From Brachypodium distachyon (Eukaryota > Streptophyta > Magnoliopsida > Poales > Poaceae): a DNA stretch of 64,000 nucleotides. A program made the position numbers and the translations under genes. The DNA lies in the NCBI RefSeq assembly GCF_000005505.3, contig NC_016134.3:23387584-23451583 (forward strand), given 5' to 3'. Each line of letters starts with the position of its first letter. The stretch's first letter is position 1. Below, piece by piece: positions 47,852-59,008 of the stretch. The notes under the pieces were generated by a model. That model was not told where the DNA came from and searched no databases. It saw only the letters and a program-made list of their open reading frames with translations.

Positions 47852-49247
47852 GGCAGGCAGAGAGAGGGGGGCCTGAGAACGAACGGAAGAGGGGAAGGAG
47901 AGGGAGGGAAACGATGATAAGGGAGTGGATGGGGTTTAGTGGCAGGATTGTACTTGGTGGTGGTGTGGAGACTCCAGGGTATGTTGTCCGTGTGCCCTTT
48001 TGTGTTGTGAAAAATTCTGGTTGTGGTCTTGTAGGGGTTCATCTCGGAGAGAATACAAAGGAGCGCTGTGATTGGTGGGTTCTGGGTGAGGTGAGGATAC
48101 TGGCTATCACAGGCTTGTTTCTTTTTTCAGAAAGATAACCCAAACCATTTCAGTCTATGCGTGGATTTTGTAAGTATATTGTTGTGTATAAGCCTTTTCT
48201 GGAATAATCTCTTCGAGATTTTCTTCATGAAATACAGCGGCTAAGTTCTCTTTTGGCTGCATGGACTAAAGGTAGTATTCATGAACATGAAGTACAGAGT
48301 TCTTCAGTTGGGTTACACAACATCCGGATCTTTTCTTAATTAGTGCCTATAAATTTTTTATATATATTATTTGCATTGGATGTCATTATTAAGAAATGAA
48401 GACCGTAACGTAACTGGATTTTTTTTAAAGATAGGAGTATATCTCGTGAAAACACATCCGGATGTAGCATTTATTTGCTTGATATTGATGAAATCTCTAT
48501 AATGTTGATGGCACGAGTTATAACCAAAAAATAGTGTCCTGTTTCTTTCCTCTGGCTTGGTTTCTGGGTCTATGGACATGGTGCACGTGAATATGTCGCT
48601 GCATAGAAATGGGTGAGGACCATGTCCTGGACGGCAGGCCCGACGTATGCTTGTTTTGTTGCTTTGTGGGTTGTGGCCCATCAGCTATTAGTTTTCTGCA
48701 TTCGACCCTATTTGAAGTGCATCACCCTCTTCCACAGGGTTAAGTTATGGTTTTTCCATACGAAATTCTGAACGTTACTACGAAAATACATATACATTTC
48801 TCGCTATGTTAGATAGTTTCCATTGGCATATTTCGAATCCACGCTCTTTGTTCCGTGAATTGTACGACTTAGTTTCTTTTACATTGCAATAAAATGGTTG
48901 TGTGCATCGACCAATGCAGAGGCATGGTTTTTCCTTTTCTAGAAAAACAACTAGTAGTGACGTCTCTTAACCATATTTCGAAGTTCCGAGTTACTCGCTT
49001 GCTACCGTATAATTTGTTTTTTAGGGGAAATATAGTAGGCCAAAACACCTACTGCTGCATTATATCGTGAGCTAGGTTATGAATTTTCTTGTTTAATCCA
49101 AATTTGTATGGGTTGGGCTAAAACGTGACTGGTCGTGCGTACGGTTTTAGTTGAACATAGGCCACATGATGCATATGTTGTGTCACTGGTTATTTTTCAC
49201 GCCATGTTTTCTGTAATGCTAGTTCGGTATTCCCTGCTTTTACACTA
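47852..49247. other. GUN4 promoter and intergenic DNA
   Basis: The first 150 bp upstream of the GUN4 start are purine-rich on the plus strand, as in a CT-rich leader on the gene strand. No TATA box is convincing. No gene was recognised in the rest. Confidence 0.45.
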
Positions 49248-49567
49248 GCAGCTCGTTTGGTACCCATCATTTGAGCTTAGAATTCAAGAATTCATTTCGA
49301 ATTCTGGAAACAAACTTGTTTGGTTGGCACGGAATTGGTCACGGGAATTCAATCTCAAATTTCCTGGAATTGTATTATAACTAATCCCAATTCCTGTCCA
49401 AAAACCATCATTTATCTGGAATTGTCTCTCACTCTACAAATCCATATAGTAGACAAACATGATTTTTGAACAATGAATTCAAATTCAACCAAATGAAATC
49501 CTATCAAAAATTGGATTTCATTTCATTTCTACCAAATGAAATGAAAGGATGGTTATCAAACGGGCTG
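49248..49567. mobile_element. MITE, most complete copy of the three-copy family
   Basis: The element is about 320 bp with inverted ends GCAGCTCGTTTGGTACCCATC and (right, inverted) CAGCCCGTTTGATAACCATC. The whole is inverted relative to the copies at 28.7 and 40.15 kb. The end sequence is of the Tourist/Harbinger kind. The target duplication is unclear. Confidence 0.7.
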
Positions 49568-50229
49568 AGTTCCATTTGCAAAGGGAGAGAGAGTCCACAT
49601 GAGGATTTTTTTTTGCATAAAAGACAAAATAGTTGTATCTTTCTAAATCAGGAAATTGAAAATATTTTAACTATCAAACTGCGCACTTTATTTATTACCG
49701 TCGGTTTTGTTCCGACGAGATCCCAGAATCCAGATAACATATGAGTAAGTTCAGATTGTGATATGAGTAAGTTTCGAGGATGTTTTTCATCTTAGAAGTT
49801 ACCCCCTAGTAACTTATTGGGAGGGTCTAATTCTCAGTCGCCTAAGAAACAGTTATTTCTCAGTCGACAATCGTAGTCATCCAATGAAGATTTTCTTATC
49901 CATCGGACTTACATTAATCTTACACGAATCTCAATGATTGAATCAAAATGTTATCATTATCAAATCAGAAATAGTTATTTCTCAGTCGTCTAAGAAATAT
50001 CAAAACCGTAACTTATTACCACCGCTTTGGTACCAAATTAACACCTGCCAATTTCCTGGTTACTTTAAGAGATCCATGTCATGTATAGTTCTAGATTTGT
50101 CAATTGTGAAGATCTTGAGGCTTGTTGTTGCTCTGCTCTCCATTCATTCTGATTTTGCCATCTACTTGGTCTCTGATCCTTTGCTCCGTACTTGTGGACT
50201 ATCAACCTGACCAGCTAACTTCGCATGTA
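49568..50229. other. Intergenic, no gene recognised
   Basis: AT-rich DNA without motifs. The phrase 'TTATTTCTCAGTCG' recurs three times between 49850 and 49990, perhaps a diverged local duplication. Confidence 0.4.
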
Positions 50230-50308
50230 CTCCCTCTAATTCTAAATTCTTATCCTGGTTTTAGTTTAAAGAACTAGAACTATGACAAGAATTTAGAATC
50301 GGAGGGAG
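50230..50308. mobile_element. Stowaway MITE (short)
   Basis: A 79-bp hairpin from CTCCCTCTAATTC to GAATCGGAGGGAG, bordered by TA on both sides. Confidence 0.8.
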
Positions 50309-50560
50309 TAGTTCAGAAAGTCTTCATCACTCACTCGGAGATAGGTATATCTTGTTCTGAATCATCAAGAATGTTTGTTCCTCCTTCCACTATTTCCTAG
50401 GATGCGGTGTCACTAATTCTGATGTTCCTCCTATCATACCACCTCTTCTCTGCAGCTTCAGATGAAATATGGCTCTACTAGGAATTGGATTCCACAGGGA
50501 CAATGTCAGCACTATCATCTGGTTTTTGTACAATGGGTTCCTCTATATTCTTTGGCCAAC

Positions 50561-51110
50561 ATATATCTATTGTCACTGCTAGATTTCATCAAGTCTATCA
50601 TGAACTCCTCAAAGGTTTGTCCACTAGTAGGATTAGCTTGAATCACATTCCCCACCAGCCTAGCCATGAAAGGATTGCCCAACGCAAAAGACTAGGCAAC
50701 CTTAGAGCAACTCTAGCCGTTACCGAATTTTCTAACCTGAAAAAAATGCATATTCGGTCTACCGATCTCGTTTTTTCTGTTCCAATTTGACACACGCGGA
50801 CCAAATCCTGAATACCTAATCCGTAAAACCGAATCTCTACATCTGGCCCATCTAGCCCAGCCCAACCCAGCTCCTTCATCTTTCTCCTCCCACACGACAA
50901 GAAAAGGCAAGAACACTACGCATATGCCTGATTAAATCTCCATCCAGTCTCCAAATTCCAAACCGTTTTTTCTCAAATTAAAGTCTGAGATTCAATCCTC
51001 ATCAATCAACGAGCCGATTCAGGGAAACGATTTGCCGGATGGAGCTATGGACCGGTGCGGTCGGGGGCGGCCATGGAGGCGGCCAGGGCGAGGTCGGGGG
51101 CGGCCAGGGA
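50561..51110 (+). repeat. Left copy of the ~550-bp direct repeat flanking the LINE
   Basis: This copy aligns from its first base (ATATATCTATTG) to about 51110 with 55793-56349, with roughly 4-5% substitutions and a few small indels. It holds 141 bp of pre-existing host DNA followed by TTA (50702-50704) and the first ~405 bp of a Harbinger-type element. The LINE starts exactly where the similarity stops. Confidence 0.9.
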
Positions 51111-52202
51111 ATGCTTGCAGATAGATTGGCTTGGCAGCCCGAGAAAACAGGCTGCTTCACGGTCAAGAGTGCTTATCAACTTGGTCTTCGCGCGCAGATG
51201 ATTGAGGATAATGTAGGTGCTTATAGTGGTATCGCAGATGGCAGATGGCCGGCTTGGGATCTGATTTGGAAAACGCCGGTACCGAAAAAAGTGCAGATCT
51301 TTGCGTGAAAAGTGGGTAGAAACTCCCTCTCTACCCAGGCTAATCTCCGGCATAGAAATGTGAAAACTCTACCCAATTGTCCAATCTGCGGTGCAAATTC
51401 TGAGGACTCGTTTCATGCATTAATCTGTTGCCCCCATGCTACGCGTCTTTGGCTGGCCATGTGCACTGATTGGAATCTGTCCGACCTGAAACTGATTGGT
51501 AATTTCGGAGAATGGATCCTGGTCCTTCTGGGACGCTTCAATGTGGAACAACGAGTGGTGATCATGATGACACTGTGGCGTATATGGTATGTTCATAGTG
51601 AAGTGACACATGACAAGCCGGCTCCTCCGACTGAAGTCTCGCGGAGTTTTCTCAACAGCTACATTGAAACCTTGCTCCTGCTTAAACAGAACCACACAGG
51701 GCCTGATTTAAAAGGAAAGCAGCCCATCAATATGGCTGCGTTTCTACCTAAGTATCGTCAAAGCCCATCTGGTGTGGACAATGCAAAAGCCCCTTGGAAA
51801 AAGCCGGACACCGAACACCTGAAGCTCAATGTTGACGGCTCTTACTGCTATGAGACAGCAGCTGCGGGCATCGGATGTGTGCTTCATGACAGTGAGGGCA
51901 ACTGTGGCCTTGCAGCCTGTCAAAACCTACGATCGTGCAGTGATCCGCTGGATGCCGAGCTCACCGCGTGCGAAGAAGGCATCCACCTTGCGCTGCAGTT
52001 CTCAACACTGCCATTCACGGTTGAAACGGATTGCTCTGAGGTCCTGGCCCTTGTCGACCATGCAAAGCCGAACTTGTCCAAGTACTGCAATACTGTGGAT
52101 GCGATCCGCAACCTCCTGAAGGAGCGTGAAGGAGTCATTTTGTGCAAATGTGATAGGAGCCATAACAATGTTAGCCATAGTCTTGCTAACTTCGTGAGAA
52201 TT
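51111..52202 (+). pseudogene. LINE part A: zf-RVT and RNase H
   Basis: The open frame starts mid zf-RVT (FTVKSAYQL ... PVPKKVQIFA) and contains the CPICG ... H ... CC zinc-binding pattern. It then has an RNase H domain with NVDGS, DAELTA, ETDCS and VSHSLA, covering the usual D-E-D and His positions. One in-frame TGA at 51306-51308 replaces what is normally Trp (IFAW to IFA-stop). The fragment lacks its own endonuclease, RT, 3' UTR and poly-A. Confidence 0.85.
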
Positions 52203-55200
52203 AGATCAGATCATTGCCCAATCCTGCTCTCTTTGGAAAGGGACCCCAACTTTCGGCGCCAGAAACCTGCCCTGAGATATGAAGTGTTTTGGGAGAGAGA
52301 AGCCAACCTGCAGGATGTGGTGAAGGAGGCTTGGGAGCGCCATACGAAACCAAGAGACCTTGGGGGTGTAAGGGATGTCTTAACGGGAGTGATGGGCTCC
52401 CTGCACGAATGGAGTGAAAAAACAGTAGGTTCTATTAGAAAACAGATCAAGAAAAAGAGGCGAGTGCTTGAGCAGGCGGAGAGAACTAATGGCAGAGGAG
52501 GTAGCCAAACTTGTCTGAAGATTAGAAAAGAGATTGATGGGCTGTTGGAAAAAGAGGAGATAAGTTGGCATCAAAGATCTAGAGTGGGCTGGATCCAAGC
52601 GGGCTATAGAAATACGGCCTTTTTTCACAGGAAGGCGTCGTGGAGGGCTAAGAAGAACAGGGTGAAGCGGCTCCAGGACGGGGCGGGGGTCAGCACTGAG
52701 AACCAGGAAGAAATGGATAACATAGTCCAGGATTTCTTTACTGATCTGTACAACAAAGATGACACGGTGAGGCCAAGTTTGGTCACTGAGGCCCTGGAGT
52801 GTAATGTGTCGGAAGCGATGAATGACTGTCTGTGCAAAGATTTTACGGAGGAAGAGATAGGTGATGCTTTATTCCAAATTGGACCACTGAAGGCCCTTGG
52901 TCTGGACGGTTTCCCGGCTCGGTTCTTCCAGCGCCACTGGGGGATTTGTAAATTTGATGTGGTGAATGCAGTGGCTACCTTCTTTAGTACTGCCAGCATG
53001 CCGACGGGTGTTAATGACACGACCATTGTCCTAATCCCGAAGAAAACCAACCCTGAAAATATCAAGGATTTGCGGCCCATTAGCCTATGTAATGTGATAT
53101 ACAAAATTGTGTCTAAGTGCTTGGTCAACAGGCTCAGACCGATCCTGGATGAGATTATTGGCCCATCTCAAAGTGCTTTTGTTCCGGGAAGAATGATCAC
53201 CGATAATGCGCTCATTTCCTTTGAGTGCCTCCATGCTATTAAGAACAGCGCGTCAAAAACTGGCAAGTTCTGCGCATTTAAACTCGATCTGGCAAAGGCT
53301 TACGATAGAGTGGACTGGAGCTTTCTGAAAGAGGCTCTCCGGTGCAAGGGCTTCAATGAGAAGTGGATCTTTTGGGTCATGTGCTGTGTGGCCACGGTCA
53401 GGTATTCTGTTAAATTTAACGGGAGCTTACTGGATCAATTTGTGCCGAGTAGAGGCCTGCGTCATGGGGATCCCCTATCCCCGTTCCTATTCTTGTTTGT
53501 AGCGGACGGCCTGGCCTCACTTTTGAACAGGGAGGTTATGAAAGGGAATGTGGAGGAGCTTAAAGTGTGTAGAAACGCCCCGGGGATCTCCAACCTACTC
53601 TTCGCTGATGACAACATTCTGTTCTTCAAGGCTGATCGGGTGCAGGCCACGAGGATCAAAAACACCCTTAAAAGGTATGAGGCCGGCACGGGCCAAAGTC
53701 TAAGCCCGACGAAATGTTCCCTGCTTATGGGCCAGAACTGCTTGGACGGGGACCGGGCAACTGTGGCCAATATTCTGGCGGTTTCGAACATGGATTTTGA
53801 TGAAACCTATCTGGGCCTGCCGATTCCTGAAGGGAGAATGAAAAATGGTAAATTCCAATCCATCAGTGATAAGGTTAGCAAACGGGTGGGGGACTGGATA
53901 GAGAGACACTTGTCGGCTGCTGGAAAAGATGTGTTGATTAAGTCGGTCCTCCAAGCAATCCCTACCTATTCGATGAGTGTGTTCAAGTTCTCGGCGTCCC
54001 TATGCGAGAGTCTTATGCAGCAGATCAGAAACTTCTGGTGGGGAGATGAGAAAGACACGCGGAAAGTCCATTGGTTGGCGTGGGACAAATTAATTTGACC
54101 AAAGTGCAGGGGGGGAGTGGGTTTTAGGGATTTACAACTGTTTAACCAGGCCCTGCTTGCTAGACAGGCCTGGAGGCTGTTAAATAACCCGGAGAGTCTG
54201 TGCGCCAGGGTCCTAAAGGCCAGGTACTATCCACATGGAATTCTGACAGATACGGCTTTCATCCAAAATGCCTCCCCTAGTTGGCAGGGAATTTCTCATG
54301 GTCTGGAGTTGTTAAAAGAAGGGATTGTCTGGAGGGTCAATGGTGGGGAAAAGATAAGAATCTGGAGAGATAATTGGATCCCCAGAAATGGTCTTAAAAT
54401 GCCAATCATTAGGGGCCGGTCGAGACTTCGTTGGGTCTCCCAATTGATGAACCAGAATATGAAAAGTTGGGACGAGAACCTGATTCGGGAAATCATGCAC
54501 CCAATAGATGCGGAGGATATTCTTAGCATCAGAATTCCGAATTTTGAAGGAAATGATGTTGTTGCCTGGCTTCCGGAGAAATCAGGGGTGTTCACTGTGA
54601 AGAGCGCCTACAACCTTGCGACAGAGAGAAAGTATAATGCTCAGCCCCTTGGCTCTAGCCTGAACCCGTCGGGAGACAGAAGCTTGTGGAACTTGATCTG
54701 GAAATGTAATGTGCCCCCTAAAGTCTGGGTTTTTGGTTGGAAACTGGCGAATGGGGCTCTTGCGGTCCAGCAGAATCGCAGCAAGCGTTTTAAGAAGGAA
54801 CTCCCATAATGCACCATTTGTGGGATGGAGGAAGAAGACTACCACCATGCTGTTATTAGGTGTACAAAAGCTAAAGCCCCACGAGAGGTCATGAGAAGGC
54901 ACTGGTCGCTCCCGAGCGAAACCCTCCTGGGCGATAATGGTAGGGACTGGGTCCTTGTCCTTCTCGATCAATTAAATGCGGATATGAGATCAAACGTTCT
55001 GCTTCTCTGGTGGAGATGCTGGGAACTGCGTAACGATATCATCTGTGCTAAAGGGGATATGTCTGTCACTGACTCTGAAGGTTTCTTGCTCTCTTTCGCA
55101 CGCTACCATCAGCAGCCGCTGAGCATTTGCTCCCCGACAGGCAAAGGGAAGCTACTGGTGGAGGGCAGAGTGAAGGGTTTGAAGCCGCAACCTGGCGTTT

Positions 55201-55727
55201 CGTTCTGGAATCCTCCTCCCCCTGGTACCGTGCTGATCCAAACCGATGCGAGCTTCGTAAAGGAAGATAGAACTGGGGCGTGGGGCACGACTGCTTTTAC
55301 TAGTGACCGTAGGGTGTTGTTCTCGGCCTGTGGTTGGATCCAAAGTGCAAATAACGCAGCGGAATCTGAAGCCATTGCTTGCAGGGAATGAGTGAGGCTG
55401 GTGTCCAAGCTGTGCTCTCCCGACTTTGTGCTTGAGACAGACTCCTTGGAAGTGGCGCAGGCCCTGAAGGACAAGGGCTGTTGCAGAGCTGGCCACTTTG
55501 ACATCATTGAAGAAACTAAGAGATTGGCCGCCCCCCTAAACATATCCGTTGTTAAAGTTAGTAGATCCCAAATTCAGGTGGCGCATGAGTTGGCCCAGTT
55601 CGGCCGGAGGCTTAGATCCTTTGGCACGTTACTGAATGCCGTTCCGCCGGATATTGGCAAAAAAAAAACTTCGCGGGAATTAACTCTTCTTCCGATTGTT
55701 GGATGGGTGAAAAATCTCAATTTGTAA
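52203..55727 (+). pseudogene. LINE part B: endonuclease tail, reverse transcriptase, zf-RVT, RNase H
   Basis: The part begins with RSDHCPILL, the signature at the end of the APE-type endonuclease domain, and continues in the same frame as part A. The RT shows LDLAKAYDRVDW (motif A), RGLRHGDPLSPF and FADD (catalytic site) in order. Then come zf-RVT (FTVKSAYNLA, CTICG) and RNase H (TDAS, AESEA, ETDS, QVAHELA). In-frame stops occur at about 54096-54098 (TGA, probably from CGA), 54807-54809 (TAA) and 55389-55391 (TGA). No frameshift was found. The element cannot now encode a full protein. Confidence 0.9.
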
Positions 55728-55792
55728 TCGACGCTATGCGTCAGGACTCTGTTCAGTATTTGATTAATGAAGTTTTTAACCTGCAAAAAAAA

Positions 55793-56349
55793 ATATATCT
55801 ATTGTCACTGCTAGATTTCATCAACTCTATCATGAACTCCTCAAAGGTTTGTCCACTAGTAGGATTAGCTTGAATCACATTCCCCACCAGCCCAGCCATG
55901 AAAGGATTGCCCAAAGCAAAAGACTAGGCAACCTTAGAGCAATTCTAGCCGTTACCGAATTTTCTGACCTGAAAAAAATGCATATTCGATCTACCGATCT
56001 TGTTTTCTCGGTTCCAATTTGACATGCGCGGACCAAATCCTGAATACCATTCGTAAAACCGAATCTCTACATCTGGCCCATCTAGCCCAGCCCAACCCAG
56101 CTCCTTCATCTTCCTCCTCCCACACGACAAGAGAAGGCAAGAACACTACGCATATGCCTGATTAAATCTCCATTCAGTCTCCAAATTCCAAATGGTTTTC
56201 CCTCAAATTAAAGTCTGAGATTCAATCCTCATCAATCAACGAGCCGATTCAGGAAAACGATTTGCCGGATGGAGCTATGGACCGGCGCGGTCGGGGGTGG
56301 CCGTGGACAATGGAGGCAGCTAGGGGCAAGGTCGGGGGCGGCCATGGAC
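55793..56349 (+). repeat. Right copy of the ~550-bp direct repeat flanking the LINE
   Basis: This copy starts directly after the LINE poly-A and repeats 50561-51110. Here the Harbinger-type element continues uninterrupted to its far end at 56700. Confidence 0.9.
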
Positions 56350-56700
56350 GATGGAGGCTGCCAGGGATGAGGGAGGCGGGCAGGGGCGAGATACCGACCG
56401 TCCGCGGCCAGGGTCGGGGACGGGCCGGCGGCGGCGGCCACGGTCGGGGAGAGGAGGAAGACAATGTGGGAAGGAATAACTGCGGCCAACCGTTTTTTTC
56501 TAGAGTTGGGGTGGCCTGTTTTGGTCGCATGGGACACCGATGATATCCAAGCGTGGGGGATGGTATTCGGTTGATTCAATCCTTTTTTTTAGCGGATTTC
56601 GCAAATCTTCGGTATCTATTTAGGTCGTTTTTTGCCCAAAACCGAAAACTGACGGTTGTTTCTCGGATCGGAGCTCTTTTCGGTATCTGTAAAGTTGCTC
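55937..56700. mobile_element. Harbinger-type non-autonomous element (complete copy)
   Basis: The element is 764 bp with inverted ends GAGCAA[T/C]T[C/T]TA near 55937 and its inverse near 56700, and sub-terminal TTACCGAA/TTCGGTA pairing. TTA target duplications lie at 55934-55936 and 56701-56703. The interior holds GC-rich near-tandem GGTCGGGG-GGCCATGGA units. A truncated twin occupies 50705-51110. Confidence 0.8.
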
Positions 56701-56703
56701 TTA

Positions 56704-57030
56704 CGTTGTATTTCCTCCAACTTAGGTTGCATCTGTTCGGCTCTAGCGTAGGATAGTCTTCGACTGTTTTTATTAAGAAGAAAAATACTACTACTGGTGT
56801 GGATCAATCACAAAGTTTATAAATTTTATAGGGGACGCGTGCATAGACAAGAAGCAGAGGAATTGCTCTTCACTTTATTGATCTGATTCTCACCATGGCG
56901 AGATGCAACAGAGGCTTGCTCTTATTTTATACTTGGCTTATCAAGAATTTGAATAACGTCGAAGGCTTGTCTCACAAGGGCCATGTCGAGACCTTTGCCA
57001 TGGACCACATTCATATGTTCTGATGTTCAT
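56704..57030 (-). other. Possible protein-coding fragment interrupted by the Harbinger element
   Basis: On the minus strand the frame through about 56704-56780 (YARAEQMQPKLEEIQRK) continues, after removing the element and one TTA, into the frame on the other side (SFALGNPFMARLVGNVIQ). Only one stop intervenes. It vaguely recalls plant B3-domain proteins, but the evidence is thin. The rest to 57030 is vWA gene 3' region. Confidence 0.3.
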
Positions 57031-58205
57031 TCATTGTTTTTGGTACGACAGGCTAGCTACGCCACCTCGGCGGTACCCAACCCGCTTTCCGTCCCAGCCC
57101 TGCGTGTACACTCCGCCGATGGACAACACCTCCATGGCCTCCATGCCCGCATCACCTTCCGGCACGTCCAGGTACACTGTAAACTCCGTCGTTTCTCCGG
57201 CCTTCATGGCACCTACGCGAACGCTTCCAGACCTCCCATCGTCGCTGATGTTGGTCCTTTGCTCTCTGGATTCTATCCTCACGAGCGACACCCCCGGGTG
57301 CACGGCTGCGAGCTGAGCCTCCAAGCCGACCGCGGAGAACAGGCGGAACGTGGCCTTGCTCAGCAGCCCTGATACAACACCGGAGAACTTGTGGTAGATG
57401 TCGTTGCCGGCGCCATCAATTGCGTTGTATGTCCCTTTGGTTCTGGTTGCGATGAATTCCATCGTCTTGGCGTTGTGGCCCGTGAACCCGAACGTGCGCA
57501 CGGGGTATTTGGGGTCTCTTAGTACGCTGGTGTCCGTTCTTTCCCACTCCTTATCTTTCAGTATGGACGTGTCGCCGCCATCCGATAGCAGGATAATGAA
57601 GGCTGCGCGCTCCACGTCACCCCGCTCCATAAGGATCTGCCAATAAGTACATACATGTACAGCAACATCAGTGTGTTAGTCAAATCGATAACTCTGTTTG
57701 ACTTGAAAAATCAAGCTGTATGAATTACCTGCTCGGCCCTCTCTAGGGGCTTGGACAGCCTTGTGCCGTAACCGGTGGTGAGTGACTTCACCGTGCTCCG
57801 AGCCTTCTCCTTGCCCTGGTCAGACATGTCGACAAGCTCCTCTGCGTGCTTGGCGACGTCTTCATCGAATGGCACGACAGCGAGGCGGTCACCGGGGAGC
57901 AGAAGGTCGATGACTAGCGAGACAGAAGCCTTCTCCTGCTCTAGCCTTTCGTTGTCATGGATGCTCCGGCTTACGTCGACCGCCGCGACCATGTCAATCG
58001 GGGCCCGCGCCGTCTGGCCTGCCCCCGGAGCCTCCAGGGTCACCCACACGGGGAAATTGCTGTACTTTGCCGGCCCAGGGACGGACTGGATCTTCACCGT
58101 CGTGAAGACGCTCAACTGAAGCACGGAGGCTGGGGTCGCCTGGGTTGTTCCAGTTGAGGTCATGTGCTGGTGTAGAATTTGTGAGATAATGTACGCGCGG
58201 TGCAA
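57031..58205 (-). CDS. von Willebrand factor type A (vWA) domain protein
   Basis: Two exons (57729-58205 and 57031-57636, GT-AG, phase 0) give 360 aa. After a short Thr/Ser-rich head comes a beta-strand region (LQLSVFTTVKI ... FPVWVTLEAP). A vWA domain follows, with a complete MIDAS metal site: DVSRS (the DxSxS motif), the Thr of TTGYGTRL, and the Asp of LLSDGGDT. The rest (about residues 215-360) is the conserved C-terminal region of the grass vWA family, which resembles the half of WAV3-type E3 ligases after the RING finger. No RING is present, so it is a vWA-only member. ATG 58205 is the first in frame, and Met at 58163 is an alternative. Molecular role unknown. Confidence 0.85.
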
Positions 58206-59008
58206 TTAAGTACGAAGCAATTCTTTCTTGAATCCAGCAAGATATATTGATTAGAATTCAAAAATAAATCCGGAAGAATTAAAAGCGTTGGATGTGAAGA
58301 GTTTCATGCACAAAATCAGTTCATCGGAAAGCTCAAACCGATGAGAAAAACAATTCCCTTATACTTGGACAGCATGGATGCATGCGAGGAGGATCACCTG
58401 TGAGTCCATTTCTGCTCCCGACAAGCAACCGCGGCGTACCTAAACACTCTTGTGCATTGTAATATTACTTCACCGAGCTCGCTAGATCGATGTATGTATT
58501 GATCTTATTGGGTCCTGCTAGCTTATTCTTGATGCTCCAATTCGAACCTCACCATGCGTCTGTTTATATACTTGGAGAACCTTGTGGCGAGGACGTACGG
58601 ACGGAATTGAAGGACCGATGATGATCCGCGTGTATAGGCGCGTTACGTCCCGGCTAATCACACTGACATGACATATCGTTTGTTGGTACTACCTCCATGT
58701 GATGTACGTTTCCTTTCCCAGCTCACGGTCACAGTTATTAACACTTCTCTGCGTTGTTGAATGATCTAAGGGTTAATACGTACGCCTTGATTAGTTCCTC
58801 AGTCGACAGCTTTGTTTCGAGAAAAGAACAAAAGAGGACGTGATACACGAACGCGCAAGGCGCTAGAAGAGCAAACGACGTGCACGCGTACCAACAAATA
58901 ATGCCCCGTGCATATCAAATTAATTCGTTGTTCAGTTCTAGCCAGCAAAGCGGTGACGTGTGCATCCTCCAAAGACTTAACGTGAAACACGGCCGGAGAA
59001 GAGACAAT
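58206..59008. other. Upstream region of the vWA gene
   Basis: Contains the vWA promoter and leader. No other gene was recognised before the Copia element. Confidence 0.5.
58562..58572 (-). promoter_or_regulatory. TATA box of the vWA gene
   Basis: On the minus strand TATATAAACA lies about 360 bp before the first ATG, implying transcription from near 58535 and a long leader. It is a strong match to the plant TATA consensus. Confidence 0.5.

Larger units (their letters stand above)
51111..55792 (+). mobile_element. Chimeric L1-type LINE retrotransposon
   Basis: This is a 4.68-kb non-LTR element ending in a 3' UTR and a short poly-A tract (about 55785-55792). It is bounded on both sides by direct repeats of about 550 bp. 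Its single reading frame runs zf-RVT, RNase H, the last residues of an endonuclease domain, reverse transcriptase, zf-RVT, RNase H. A normal plant L1 ORF2 is endonuclease, RT, zf-RVT, RNase H. The duplicated order therefore shows a 3' part of one LINE (A) fused upstream of a 5'-truncated second LINE (B). The joint is at about 52195-52208. Confidence 0.9.

Noticed and set aside
57031..57630. Separate 199 aa gene starting at 57630
   Set aside because: A clean intron (57637-57728) joins it to the upstream exon and completes the vWA domain.
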